Assembly (NCBI GenBank): GCA_964453265.1 | Contig: CAYVNU010000015.1 | Span: 1 to 27,342, forward strand | Direction: 5' to 3' | DNA length: 27,342 nucleotides | Source of the DNA: CAYVNU01 sp964453265 | GTDB lineage: Bacteria > Patescibacteriota > Doudnabacteria > UBA920 | Part shown: positions 1 through 7,623 of the stretch, piece by piece | Layout of the letters: every line of letters begins with the position of its first letter | Numbering within the stretch: the stretch's first letter is position 1 | Translations under genes and position numbers: made by a program | The notes under the pieces: model-generated | What the model was told of the DNA's origin: nothing | What the model saw: only the letters and a program-made list of their open reading frames with translations | Databases searched by the model: none

Positions 1-45
1 ACGCCTAGAAGAAAAAACTGGCCTCCGCACCCCAATACGTAACTA

Positions 46-70
46 AAAAACTCCCGAATGGGAGTTTTTA
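46..70 (+). terminator. Rho-independent terminator
   Basis: An A-run, the stem ACTCCC/GGGAGT with a four-base loop, and a T-run follow one another. It probably ends a transcript that enters from the left edge of the window. Confidence 0.75.
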
Positions 71-82
71 AAAATTTAATGT

Positions 83-120
83 AAATCTAGCCTAAATAAT
101 GTTAGGCTAGATTTTTTTTT
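83..120 (+). terminator. Second Rho-independent terminator
   Basis: A 13-bp perfect stem (AAATCTAGCCTAA and its complement) with a short loop is followed by nine or more T. It sits directly behind the first terminator and insulates the tRNA gene from upstream transcription. Confidence 0.8.
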
Positions 121-130
121 ATAAATATCA

Positions 131-136
131 TATAAT
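131..136 (+). promoter_or_regulatory. -10 box for tRNA-Gln
   Basis: A perfect TATAAT lies 21 nt before the first base of the mature tRNA. No convincing -35 box is visible because the preceding sequence is the T-run of the terminator. Confidence 0.55.
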
Positions 137-157
137 ATATGAAGTTTTACCAAACAT

Positions 158-232
158 TGGGGCGTAGCCAAGCGGTAAGGCACGGGCCTTTGAAGCCTGC
201 ATTCCCAGGTTCGATCCCTGGCGCCCCAGCCA
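158..232 (+). tRNA. tRNA-Gln (anticodon UUG)
   Basis: A complete cloverleaf can be drawn. The acceptor stem TGGGGCG pairs with CGCCCCA, followed by discriminator G and an encoded CCA. The T-arm is CCAGG/TTCGATC/CCTGG. The anticodon stem CGGGC/GCCTG carries a seven-base loop with TTG at positions 34-36, so it reads glutamine CAA codons and CAG by wobble. The U1-A72 pair and the sequence as a whole closely match bacterial tRNA-Gln. It stands alone, with its own -10 box and a hairpin 3' of it. Confidence 0.95.
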
Positions 233-258
233 ATAAGAGATATTAAAATATTCATTGG

Positions 259-280
259 AATTCCGCCGAAAGGCGGATTT
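259..280 (+). terminator. Hairpin 3' of tRNA-Gln
   Basis: TCCGCC and GGCGGA flank a GAAA (GNRA) tetraloop, followed by a short T-rich stretch. It is probably the tRNA terminator, although the T-run is weak. The CCGCC/GGCGG core resembles the palindromic repeats found elsewhere in the window. Confidence 0.5.
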
Positions 281-297
281 CTGTTAATATATGGATC

Positions 298-3006
298 ATG
301 GCCACACTTTTAGAAAAAATTGATGTGATTGATGAGAAAATAAATAAGAATATTAATATTCTTTCAAAAGGTGAGAGAGGTCTTGCATCTCAAGCTATTT
401 TAGATGATCTGCGAGATTTGGTAGAGCATACTGGCGTTTTAATTCATGCAGGGAAAAATTCAGAAATAGGTTTCAATTTAATTCAAGAAAGCCTCGAACA
501 TATAAAACAGTTCTCAAAGTATAGTTTCTTATACAAACTTCACAGTAGGCTAAATTTAGGCATTTCACATTATGAACCGAATGAAAGTGATGCTGAAATG
601 CTGATGCTTAGTTACATGCATAATCTATTTCTTATAAAGAAGTTTTACCTTGAAAATTACAATCATCGCATTTTAAGAGATCTGCGAAATTACCCATTAA
701 ATCTCGATCCTGGTCTATCAGCTTATTATAAAGCTATAATCGAAAAAATAAATAATGCAGATTATGAGAATGGAATTGACAAAGCCGATTTTTACATTGA
801 TAGAGTAAAGCCAATTATTATTGATGATGAACTTTATTATGAAGTAACTTTCCGACCCGCAACAAATAATTTCTCAAAATTTAATAAAACTGTTGCGTAC
901 ACGAGATGTAAGATTACAACAAACTATGCTCTCAGATTAACGTTAGTAAGAACTCAAATAACTGTATTTGATACTAAATCACGTATTTTTATTATATTGG
1001 ATTTTGAGATTTCTATCCGTCCCTGTGAAATACATCATTTAGGAATGATTTTTGATCGAGGTTTTGTATTTAAAAGCAGGAACAAAGAATATCAAAACCT
1101 AATGACAGCTCTTAAGAGCAGTCAATTAACATTGCTTGAAATAATAACTCTGAATGAAGCAAGGTTCGAGAAGTTTAAAAGATATTTGGCAGATGGTACA
1201 GGTTCAGGAAAAATTCTACAGCTTATTGAGAAGTGCAGACAAATAATTATTAAGGGTTCTAATGGTGCGAATATTATCAGATATCTTCTAACTAATCTGA
1301 ATAATGTTGTATTGAAAAAACAATTAAGTACTGAAACGTGCGATTTTCTTTCAAGCATGTATTTAAAGAGTGGGTGTCGTGTTTTCGATCATATGCCTTT
1401 TTGCTCCTCTTTAATCATGCATAACCCAACCAAGGCCATTTTGATTGATTGTATCTCTCCAGAAGGTAGAATTCACGAGTTCTTGGCAAGACATTTGAAT
1501 CAAAATACGAGAACTAGAAAAATTTTATATACCCCCCTTGAAGAAGTAAAATCGATTTACAATATCGATAAAGAAATTAAAACCTTTAACTCAAAGGTTT
1601 GGAAAGGTCATAAACCGGATCGTGAAATAATGACCTATTCTAGCTATATATACAATCATGGAGCAGAAAAAGATTGCCACAGTATATTTACTAAAATTTT
1701 AAGTTTTACAAACTCTGGAATTGACGATTATCAAACTCTTATTGATCTGTGGCTTGATCAGCAGGATCTTGATTTTATCGATTCCGGCCAAAAGAGGAAA
1801 ATTTTAAGAGAGCTATTTGGTGCGTCTTATGTTGCTCTTATATATGGATCGGCAGGTACTGGTAAAACTAGAATGATTGAATATATCAATAATGTTTTCT
1901 CAGCTGAGAACAAAATATTTCTGTCTAATACAAACGCTTCAGTAAACAATCTCAGGAATAGAATAGGAGAAAGTGACAAACATATATTCTCAACCGTCGC
2001 ATCATACTTAAATAACATTGATCAGTATGGAGAATCAGAAATACTTTTTATAGACGAGTGTAGTACTGTAGGCAATACGGATCTTCTACGAGTTCTGGAA
2101 TATCGAAAATTTAAGAAACTAGTCTTAGTCGGAGACGTGTATCAAATTGAAGCTATTGATTTTGGGAATTGGTTTTATCTTTGTAAGAATTTGCTACCAA
2201 AACATTGTATTTTTGAATTAGATGATACTCATCGAACGAAGAGAGAAGATTTGAAGTTATATTGGTCATCTGTTCGAAATTCGGATGACAACGTACGTGA
2301 AATTGCTTCCAGGGGTCAGTTTACAAAACCATTGGACCAGTTCATAAAAAATTACCAAGATAGTGAAGATCAGATTGTTTTATGTTTGAACTACGATGGG
2401 TTATATGGGATTAATAATCTAAACAGGCTCTTACAAGAAAAAAACCCAAATAAAGCAATGGACTGGGGTTTTCATAGTTATAAGGTTGGAGATCCTATCA
2501 TTTTTACAGAATCATTTAAATTTGCACCTGTTTTATATAACAACCTAAAAGGCCGTATAGCAAAAATTACCCCAAATGGGAATGATATACAGTTTGAGAT
2601 AATAATTGGCTACTCGCCTAACCCATTTGACGCACACCGTTGCGGTATTGATTTATTAGAGAATCTCCCAGAAGGAAAATCAAAGATTAGGATTTCAGTA
2701 AGTAAACTGGAAAACGTCGACGAGGATTTAGATGATTCTGACAGGCTAGTCCCATTTCAAGTGTCGTACGCTACATCTATTCATAAGGCACAGGGCCTTG
2801 AATATAAAACAGTTAAGCTTGTTTTTGTGGATGAGGTACAAGATATGGTTACCCACTCTATATTTTATACAGCTATAACAAGAGCAAAAGAAAAACTTGA
2901 AATTTATTGGTCTCCAGAAACTGCTGGAAAAGTTTATGAACGTATTAAATCAAATCTAAACAAACAGGACTCAAATATTTTTAAAAGCAAATTCAAATTA
3001 CAATAA
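298..3006 (+). CDS. Large SF1 (RecD/UvrD-like) helicase with unrecognised N-terminal half
   Basis: The C-terminal ~400 residues form an SF1 ATP-dependent helicase or translocase core. Visible are Walker A GSAGTGKT (517-524), Walker B LFIDECS with DE at 586-587, motif III VGDVYQIEAI (around 611-620), motif V-like SIHKAQG (827-833) and motif VI YTAITRAK (857-864). The order and the UvrD-C-type end fit RecD2/TraA-like or Upf1-like SF1B enzymes acting on nucleic acid. The first ~500 residues match nothing I recognise and carry no visible catalytic motif; they may be a targeting or effector domain. There is no signal peptide or membrane segment. The ATG lies 7 nt after a TAATAT box, so a leaderless start is possible. 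The gene stands alone just downstream of a tRNA gene, a common site for acquired genes, and could be a single-gene defence system, but this is inference. Confidence 0.85.
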   Translation: MATLLEKIDVIDEKINKNINILSKGERGLASQAILDDLRDLVEHTGVLIHAGKNSEIGFNLIQESLEHIKQFSKYSFLYKLHSRLNLGISHYEPNESDAEMLMLSYMHNLFLIKKFYLENYNHRILRDLRNYPLNLDPGLSAYYKAIIEKINNADYENGIDKADFYIDRVKPIIIDDELYYEVTFRPATNNFSKFNKTVAYTRCKITTNYALRLTLVRTQITVFDTKSRIFIILDFEISIRPCEIHHLGMIFDRGFVFKSRNKEYQNLMTALKSSQLTLLEIITLNEARFEKFKRYLADGTGSGKILQLIEKCRQIIIKGSNGANIIRYLLTNLNNVVLKKQLSTETCDFLSSMYLKSGCRVFDHMPFCSSLIMHNPTKAILIDCISPEGRIHEFLARHLNQNTRTRKILYTPLEEVKSIYNIDKEIKTFNSKVWKGHKPDREIMTYSSYIYNHGAEKDCHSIFTKILSFTNSGIDDYQTLIDLWLDQQDLDFIDSGQKRKILRELFGASYVALIYGSAGTGKTRMIEYINNVFSAENKIFLSNTNASVNNLRNRIGESDKHIFSTVASYLNNIDQYGESEILFIDECSTVGNTDLLRVLEYRKFKKLVLVGDVYQIEAIDFGNWFYLCKNLLPKHCIFELDDTHRTKREDLKLYWSSVRNSDDNVREIASRGQFTKPLDQFIKNYQDSEDQIVLCLNYDGLYGINNLNRLLQEKNPNKAMDWGFHSYKVGDPIIFTESFKFAPVLYNNLKGRIAKITPNGNDIQFEIIIGYSPNPFDAHRCGIDLLENLPEGKSKIRISVSKLENVDEDLDDSDRLVPFQVSYATSIHKAQGLEYKTVKLVFVDEVQDMVTHSIFYTAITRAKEKLEIYWSPETAGKVYERIKSNLNKQDSNIFKSKFKLQ

Positions 3007-3173
3007 ACGCTCAATGAACTATAAATACGCTTCATTTTAGAAACAAGCGAGATCCGCAAAATTTTCTAAAAAATATGTATAAATGCGTTAAAAACTTTGA
3101 GCAAACTTGGCTCTAATCCGTATAGGTCTAACAAAATACCGACCTGGTGGCAGTTTTATGTTATTATAAATTT

Positions 3174-3428
3174 ATGTCTTTTAAAGAAACTTACGAAAAG
3201 GAAAAATATGTGGTGGTGAATGGGCAGAGTGCGAAGTTTAGGATAGTTAAATATTCTATAATTATTCCTTTGCTGGTAGGTTTGTATTTGTGGAAAGGTG
3301 CGCGGTTTAGCGGATACTTAGTTTTATTTTTAGTTGTTTTTGGAACAATTACGCATTTTGTATTAAGGTGGAAAACTAAGGGGTGGACGCAAAAGTGGTG
3401 GTTTGTTGATCCTATAATAAAAAAATAA
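3174..3428 (+). CDS. Small membrane protein, two predicted helices
   Basis: This is an 84-residue protein if translation begins at the MSFKETYEK methionine. A methionine nine codons upstream (3147) is possible, but the nearer one sits 6 nt after a TATTAT -10-like box (3162-3167), the spacing seen at other genes here. After a short charged N-terminus there are two hydrophobic stretches (about residues 26-42 and 48-63), then a basic, tryptophan-rich tail (KGWTQKWWF). No family is recognised. It is 11 bp upstream of the pyrophosphatase-like gene and probably cotranscribed with it. Confidence 0.6.
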   Translation: MSFKETYEKEKYVVVNGQSAKFRIVKYSIIIPLLVGLYLWKGARFSGYLVLFLVVFGTITHFVLRWKTKGWTQKWWFVDPIIKK

Positions 3429-3439
3429 TTTTACATTTT

Positions 3440-3796
3440 ATGGAGCTCAAAGAGTCTGCCAGCCTAAAAATGTGTAGAGAATTTTTGGGCAAGAAAGTTG
3501 AAATAATAATTGACCAGGCTTTTGGGACTATTTACGAAGGTGCGATTTATAGTTTAAATTATGGTTATGTACCGGGTACAATTGCGCCGGATGGCGAGGG
3601 TTTAGACGCTTATTTTTTAGATTCCAAAGAGCCTCTTAAAAAAGCTGAAGGCGTTTGCATAGCCATAATTCATAGACTAGAAGACGATGACGATAAACTT
3701 ATTTTGGCGAAAGAGGGTGCAGAATATTCAGATTCGGAAATTGAAGAATTGGTAAATTTTAGAGAGAAGTATTTTAAACATATAATAATTCGGTAA
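3440..3796 (+). CDS. Short inorganic pyrophosphatase-like protein
   Basis: This 118-aa protein resembles the short family-I pyrophosphatase-like group known from Firmicutes rather than a full PPase. The segment LNYGYVPGTIAPDGEGLDAY (39-58) keeps the NYG.VP and DGE..D layout of the PPase active site (D51, E53, D56, D61). The N-terminal substrate-binding strand and the C-terminal part of the canonical enzyme are missing or reduced. The downstream IAIIHRLED...KLILA...YS is typical of the short group. A full PPase is encoded at 25541-26050, so this paralogue may hydrolyse another phosphoanhydride. It is 3 bp upstream of a NUDIX gene, suggesting a two-gene phosphohydrolase operon. Confidence 0.7.
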   Translation: MELKESASLKMCREFLGKKVEIIIDQAFGTIYEGAIYSLNYGYVPGTIAPDGEGLDAYFLDSKEPLKKAEGVCIAIIHRLEDDDDKLILAKEGAEYSDSEIEELVNFREKYFKHIIIR

Positions 3797-3799
3797 GGT

Positions 3800-4240
3800 A
3801 TGGAAATAACAAGGCCAAAAGTTGGAGTCGGGGTTTATATAACAGACGGTAAAGGCAATTTGCTTATGTTTTTTCGGAAAAGCCCTCATGAAGCTGGTAC
3901 TTGGTGTCCGCAAGGTGGGCATTTGGAAATGGGGGAAAGCTTTTTAGACTGCTGTAAAAAAGAAGTTCTGGAAGAAGTTGGGCTTAATTTAGAAGAGGTG
4001 GAAATGCTGGGTGTGGTAAATAATGTTTTTTCGGAGAATAAACATTATGTAAATGTAGATTTTCTAGCCAAAGGCGTGAGTGGCGAGGCTAAAATAGGCG
4101 AGCCGGATAAATGCGAAAAACTTGGTTGGTATTCAATAGACAACTTACCTAGTCCGCTTATGCTGCCTGTGGTAAATTTATTTAAAACTTATCCGGAAAT
4201 TTTAAAAAAGCTAAAAACTTTTAATAGCTTTAAAGAGTAG
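3800..4240 (+). CDS. NUDIX hydrolase, NUDT15/MutT-like
   Basis: A 146-aa NUDIX fold hydrolase. The Nudix box spans residues 40-62 (G40, E46, then KEVLEEVGL), with K54 in place of the usual Arg of REUXEEXGU; the metal-binding E58 and E59 are kept. The N-terminal VGVGVYI and the segment AGTWCPQGGHLEMGES place it near NUDT15/MTH2-type nucleotide diphosphatases, which remove oxidised or non-canonical NTPs; the exact substrate cannot be read from sequence. It follows the pyrophosphatase-like gene by 3 bp, and hydrolysis of pyrophosphate released by a NUDIX enzyme would be a sensible pairing (inference). Confidence 0.88.
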   Translation: MEITRPKVGVGVYITDGKGNLLMFFRKSPHEAGTWCPQGGHLEMGESFLDCCKKEVLEEVGLNLEEVEMLGVVNNVFSENKHYVNVDFLAKGVSGEAKIGEPDKCEKLGWYSIDNLPSPLMLPVVNLFKTYPEILKKLKTFNSFKE

Positions 4241-4330
4241 TTTGAAATTTATATTCATGATATTATAGTTAAATAGTTAGCTTGTAAATTTTTTGCTTAA
4301 AAGCTTGATGTTGTTCTCTATCCCAGTAGT

Positions 4331-4477
4331 ATGTCTCCACAAGTTTACCCCGTACTGAAGCTTTATCTTCTAGTACTGGGGGTCGACAACTACGGGGCAC
4401 GTAAAGTAGAACAATACTTTTACTTCCTAACTCAAAGTGAAAGAAAACTTAAAAGAGTATTACTAAATATCATTTAA
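4331..4477 (+). CDS. Possible 48-aa small ORF in a structured intergenic region
   Basis: An open frame from ATG at 4331 encodes 48 residues with a hydrophobic start (LKLYLLVLGVD) and a basic C-terminal half (YGARKVEQYF, then SERKLKRVLLN). No Shine-Dalgarno site is visible. The DNA around 4321-4405 contains several overlapping inverted repeats built from CCCCGTA and TAC.GGGG. A decayed relative with the same NYG..KV core occurs at 23226-23272. Real gene, remnant of a mobile gene, and structured non-coding element are all possible. Confidence 0.35.
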   Translation: MSPQVYPVLKLYLLVLGVDNYGARKVEQYFYFLTQSERKLKRVLLNII

Positions 4478-4490
4478 ATTATAAAATACA

Positions 4491-4949
4491 ATGGACTCAA
4501 CATCTGAACATTTAAGAGGGTTGTCACGCAATATGCCCCCTGTGGGTGGAGCTGAAGTTGTTGAAAGTGCACATCCAGAAAGAGATGAGTATTTAAACTT
4601 GCTTAAATATTTGCTTGAGGTCAATAAACCTTCGCCGGATATGAATAAAAAATATGTCAGTCCGGAAATGAAAGCTGGTTTAGCAGAAGTGTTAATTGGA
4701 ACTCAGCAGGAAATTGCCAAACTTTTACAAGCTGAAATTGTTAGTGAAAATGACCCAGTAAGTAAATTAATAACTGTTTTTAGCAGCATTTTGTACGCCA
4801 GGGTTGAATTAGGGGAAAACAATAACAAAAAAACTAAGGATCAATTAGAATTAGCTATGTTTATTTCTAAAAATTTTCCAAGCTTAACAATTTCCGGTTG
4901 TGTGCCACTGCTCGATTCATGGAATAATACCTTGAATGATATTGAATAG
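4491..4949 (+). CDS. Hypothetical protein, 152 aa
   Basis: A soluble, mostly helical, acidic protein of 152 residues with no signal peptide, membrane segment or recognisable motif. The first ~35 residues are likely disordered (Gly, Pro, Glu rich); helices follow from about residue 33. A TATAAA box ends 5 nt before the ATG, again suggesting a leaderless start. A strong bidirectional terminator follows the stop codon at once, so it is a single-gene unit convergent with the sigma-factor pseudogene. Confidence 0.65.
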   Translation: MDSTSEHLRGLSRNMPPVGGAEVVESAHPERDEYLNLLKYLLEVNKPSPDMNKKYVSPEMKAGLAEVLIGTQQEIAKLLQAEIVSENDPVSKLITVFSSILYARVELGENNNKKTKDQLELAMFISKNFPSLTISGCVPLLDSWNNTLNDIE

Positions 4950-4956
4950 CAAAATA

Positions 4957-4995
4957 AAAAAACACCCTCTAAAATTTTTTAGAGGGTGTTTTTTT
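4957..4995. terminator. Bidirectional terminator
   Basis: A near-perfect 18-bp stem (A-run plus CACCCTCTAAAA, and the complement ending in a T-run) with a two-base loop. It serves the plus-strand hypothetical gene and the minus-strand sigma pseudogene, whose stop codon (4994-4996) lies in its edge. Confidence 0.9.
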
Positions 4996-5553
4996 ATTTC
5001 ATTTCTTCGTAATTGTTTTTCATAATAGCTAAGTCGCGATTTATTTTACTTTTAACTGTATTTAAGTTAAGGTTAAACTTTTTAGCTATTTCTTTTTCGG
5101 TTGCGTCATGTAAATGCCTTAAGGCTATCATTTCTCTTCGTTCCGGTCGGGTTCTAATGCAAGAAGTTTTTCAACTAAGTCTTTGTTTAGAATGGCGGTT
5201 TCGAAAGGAGGTTTTGTATCCGGCATTTCCGGGCTTAATTCTTGTGAGGTGTCAGGGTTACGGTCCGGGAAATCTGTAGAATGAATTTTTCTTTCAAAAT
5301 CTAACACAGCACTTTCAGCTATAGCAGAAACCCAGCCGTATTATTTTGACTCTCCTTTATAGTCGTCTAGAAATCTAAACGCTTTTATAAGCGTGTTTTG
5401 TAAAATTTCATCTACGTCTGTTTCTAAATTAGGGCTTTTAAACCGGGATAACAAAAACTTAATATGTTTTCTTAAAGGTTTTTGAAACTCCAGTAATTCT
5501 TTTTCTAGCTCTTGCCTATTTTTGAATTTTGGTCCTGTTAAAACTTCCGGCAA
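4994..5553 (-). pseudogene. Disrupted ECF-type sigma factor
   Basis: Two halves of a sigma factor lie on the minus strand in different frames. From a TTG at 5551-5553 the first 70 residues look like sigma region 2 (DVDEILQNTLIKAFRFLDDY) and end at an in-frame TAA (5341-5343) inside the expected KGES..YGWVSAIAE segment. The same frame then continues with typical region-2 and linker sequence. A frameshift around 5131-5155 (after LEP) switches to the frame of REMIALRHLHDATEKEIAKK and LNTVKSKINRDL, a clear region-4 helix-turn-helix, ending at 4994. One nonsense and one frameshift change make it a pseudogene unless one or both are sequencing errors. It sits 28 bp from an intact sigma gene. Confidence 0.75.
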
Positions 5554-5581
5554 ATAGTGTAAGACTTATTAGATTATGACT

Positions 5582-6154
5582 TTAATTGAACTTTTTTCTA
5601 AATCTTTTTTTTAAATTTTCGCGAATTCTATGTAATTTTGATTTGATTGTATCTTTATTTTCCCCCGATTTTTCCGCTAGTTCTTCAATGCTCGCGTCAT
5701 TTAGATCTTTTGACACCAGTAATTCTCTTTGCTCGGGACTTAATTTTTTTAACAGGTTTTGAACAAATTTCCGATTATCTAACCCTTCTATATAATCTGA
5801 TTCCGGGTTAGCGCCTAATGATTTGCTATGGTCACTTAAATTATCCAAACTTTCTGTTATATTCTCACCACGCTTTTTAGCTATTCGTGCCCTAAAAAAT
5901 TCTTTTATTTCGTTATCCGCTATTCTATACAACCAGCTTTTTAAATCCTCACCACGTCTTAAAGTATGCAAAGAATTAACAGCCTTTATAAAAACTTCTT
6001 GAGTTATATCTTTTGCATCTGTATGAGAATTTACTCCGGTCATTCTTCTGTTAACGAAAATTAATATTTCGTTATAGTGCTTTAGCACATCTTCTTGGGT
6101 TACTTCGAAATGTAGTTCTGAATTTCCATTATTTATTTCCGCGGAATTTGGCAT
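5582..6154 (-). CDS. ECF-type sigma-70 family factor
   Basis: A 190-aa RNA polymerase sigma factor with regions 2 and 4 only. Region 2 includes DAKDITQEVFIKAVNSLHTL and the promoter-melting segment LKSWLYRIADNEIKEFFR (about residues 40-93). Region 4 includes LSPEQRELLVSKDLNDASIE and a helix-turn-helix ending KDTIKSKLHRIRENLKKR. The ~50-residue linker is acidic. No anti-sigma gene adjoins it; the neighbour is a broken paralogue, so the pair may be a duplication in which one copy has decayed. The target regulon cannot be told from the window. Confidence 0.88.
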   Translation of the reverse strand: MPNSAEINNGNSELHFEVTQEDVLKHYNEILIFVNRRMTGVNSHTDAKDITQEVFIKAVNSLHTLRRGEDLKSWLYRIADNEIKEFFRARIAKKRGENITESLDNLSDHSKSLGANPESDYIEGLDNRKFVQNLLKKLSPEQRELLVSKDLNDASIEELAEKSGENKDTIKSKLHRIRENLKKRFRKKFN

Positions 6155-6178
6155 AAGTCTAGCAGCAAATATTTAATT

Positions 6179-7240
6179 TTAAGCTTTATAATTTTCCCAA
6201 GAATATTTGTCAGGGTCAAAGCCTTCGCCGCAGGTGGTTTCTATGAGAGCGGTACAAATTTGGTAAGGGTCTAAGTTAGCTGCCGGACGGCGGTCTTCTA
6301 AATAGCCGCGTTTGTTGTTGGCGGAGGCCATGGGAATTCTAATGCTGGCGCCTCTGTCGGAAACGCCGTAACGGAATTGACTAATTGAGCAGGTTTCGTG
6401 TTTGCCGGTTAAGCGCTTGTCGTTGTCGGCTCCATAAACTCGTATATGTTCTTTGTGACGTTTGCTTAATTTTTCACAAGCTTCTTCAATAACTTTAATT
6501 CCGCCTTCATTGCGCATTCCTTTAGTGGAATAGTTGGTGTGGCCGCCCGCGCCATTCCAGTCTCCCGGCATTGGTTTTGGGTCTAGCTTGGCGTAGACTT
6601 CATGCTCTTCGCCTAAGCGGTACAAAAGCCAGCGTGAAAGCCAAAGTTGGTCGGAAATTTCTAAAGGCGGCAACGCGCCGACTTGGAATTCCCACTGCGC
6701 GGGCATAACTTCGGCATTAATGCCGGAAATAGCAATGCCGGCATCTAAGCAGGCGTGCAAATGTTCTTCGACTAAAGGCCGGCCATGAACTTCGTCGTAG
6801 CCAACGCCGCAGTAGTAACGTCCTTGCGGATGCGGAAAACCGTCTTTGGGCCAGCCTAGCGGCCACTCTTTTCTGTATAAAGTATACTCTTGTTCAATGC
6901 CAAATAAAGGTTCGTGCTCTTTGTATTTGTCCGCGACTTGGGCGAGAATGTGGCGGGTGTTGGTTTTATGCGGAGTGCCGTCGGCGTTTAAAACTTCGCA
7001 CATTACTAAAATGTTGTCGCCTTTATTTATAGGATCTTTAATATAATAAACCGGTTTCAAAGCGCAATCGCTAAAATGGCCTTCGGCTTGTTCGGTGGAA
7101 GAACCATCAAATCCCCACATGGGAATATCATCTACTTTTTGCACCGGACCGTTAATAACTTTAGTTTTGGACCGAAGTTTTTGGGTGGGTTTTTGCCCAT
7201 CCATCCAAATATATTCGGCCATGATTTTTACTTGCGGCAT
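6179..7240 (-). CDS. glnII: Glutamine synthetase, type II (eukaryote-like)
   Basis: ATP-dependent synthesis of glutamine from glutamate and ammonia. At 353 residues it has the length and motifs of GSII rather than the ~450-residue bacterial GSI: MAEYIW near the N-terminus, WGFDGSST (42-49), GDNILVMCEV, FGIEQEYTL (113-121), PQGRYYCGVG, INAEVMPAQWEFQVG, the AGGHTNYST loop and RIPMASANNKRGYLEDRRPA. The catalytic Glu and Arg positions look intact. The ATG at 7240 has an AAAGG Shine-Dalgarno-like sequence 6-10 nt upstream. It is the last gene of the minus-strand block and has its own promoter with an internal palindrome. GSII is unusual for a reduced genome and may have been acquired laterally. 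Confidence 0.95.
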   Translation of the reverse strand: MPQVKIMAEYIWMDGQKPTQKLRSKTKVINGPVQKVDDIPMWGFDGSSTEQAEGHFSDCALKPVYYIKDPINKGDNILVMCEVLNADGTPHKTNTRHILAQVADKYKEHEPLFGIEQEYTLYRKEWPLGWPKDGFPHPQGRYYCGVGYDEVHGRPLVEEHLHACLDAGIAISGINAEVMPAQWEFQVGALPPLEISDQLWLSRWLLYRLGEEHEVYAKLDPKPMPGDWNGAGGHTNYSTKGMRNEGGIKVIEEACEKLSKRHKEHIRVYGADNDKRLTGKHETCSISQFRYGVSDRGASIRIPMASANNKRGYLEDRRPAANLDPYQICTALIETTCGEGFDPDKYSWENYKA

Positions 7241-7358
7241 ATTTTTGCCTTTCTTGCCCTATTTTCGGGCTGAATTAAACCCTTTGAAGTTTTAAAATTT
7301 TACGATGCTATGTTCGCACCAGTGAAATAGTAACAGCAAAGGTTGATAAAAAATATAA

Positions 7359-7401
7359 AAACACCTAAATTTAGGCATCTCCTTTTAAAACTGAGGTGTT
7401 T
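7359..7401 (-). terminator. Attenuator-like hairpin in the glnII leader
   Basis: AAACACCT (plus strand 7359-7366) pairs with AGGTGTTT (7394-7401). On the minus strand the stem is followed by a T-rich run, so it looks like a terminator inside the glnII leader. An alternative palindrome, CCTAAATTTAGG, uses part of the same sequence and would compete with it. A function in attenuation is inferred. Confidence 0.4.
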
Positions 7402-7409
7402 ATAATTTT

Positions 7410-7437
7410 ATTGTAACAAGCTTGTTATTTTACGCAA
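7410..7437 (-). promoter_or_regulatory. glnII promoter with a 14-bp palindromic operator candidate
   Basis: On the minus strand, TTGCGT (7432-7437) and TACAAT (7410-7415) are separated by 16 bp. The spacer contains the perfect palindrome TAACAAGCTTGTTA (7414-7427), which touches the -10 box. A dimeric repressor bound here would block RNA polymerase. Confidence 0.5.
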
Positions 7438-7451
7438 GATGTGGATATTTG

Positions 7452-7481
7452 GGAAGTAGGAAGTAGGAAGTAGGAAGTAGG
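7452..7481. repeat. Four tandem copies of GGAAGTA
   Basis: A 7-bp unit is repeated four times without error (7452-7479). It lies in the 383-bp gap between the kinase and glnII, next to a dispersed palindromic repeat. Similar GTAG-rich simple repeats occur inside mnmA. Confidence 0.9.
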
Positions 7482-7558
7482 GTTCCGAAACCTTGTATTA
7501 TGAAACTCAAAAATTATTGAAATCAATCAGTCCTAATAAAGTGAAGAACTTCTTATTT

Positions 7559-7607
7559 AAGGGATTCTTCTCCGCCAACTGGCGGATCAGAATGGTTTAG
7601 TAATTCA
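7559..7607. repeat. Dispersed palindromic repeat, copy A
   Basis: The core has an ATTC...GAAT outer stem and the inner stem TCCGCCA/TGGCGGA with a two-base loop, followed by ATGGTTTAGTAATT. Related copies occur at 12414-12500, 23567-23673, 26271-26325 and 27284-27330. Confidence 0.75.
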
Positions 7608-7623
7608 AAGTCCGGTAAGTAGT

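Noticed and set aside
1122..2018. Minus-strand ORFs within the helicase gene
   Set aside because: They oppose conserved helicase motifs and have no independent support.
5013..5279. Plus-strand ORF of 88 aa
   Set aside because: It is the reverse strand of the sigma-factor region 4 remnant and has no family resemblance or start signal.
4994..5553. Intact sigma factor through stop-codon recoding or programmed frameshift
   Set aside because: It would need both a TAA read-through and a frameshift, and no slippery sequence or recoding signal is visible.
6846..7295. Three plus-strand ORFs over glnII
   Set aside because: They are shadows of the well-conserved glutamine synthetase frame.
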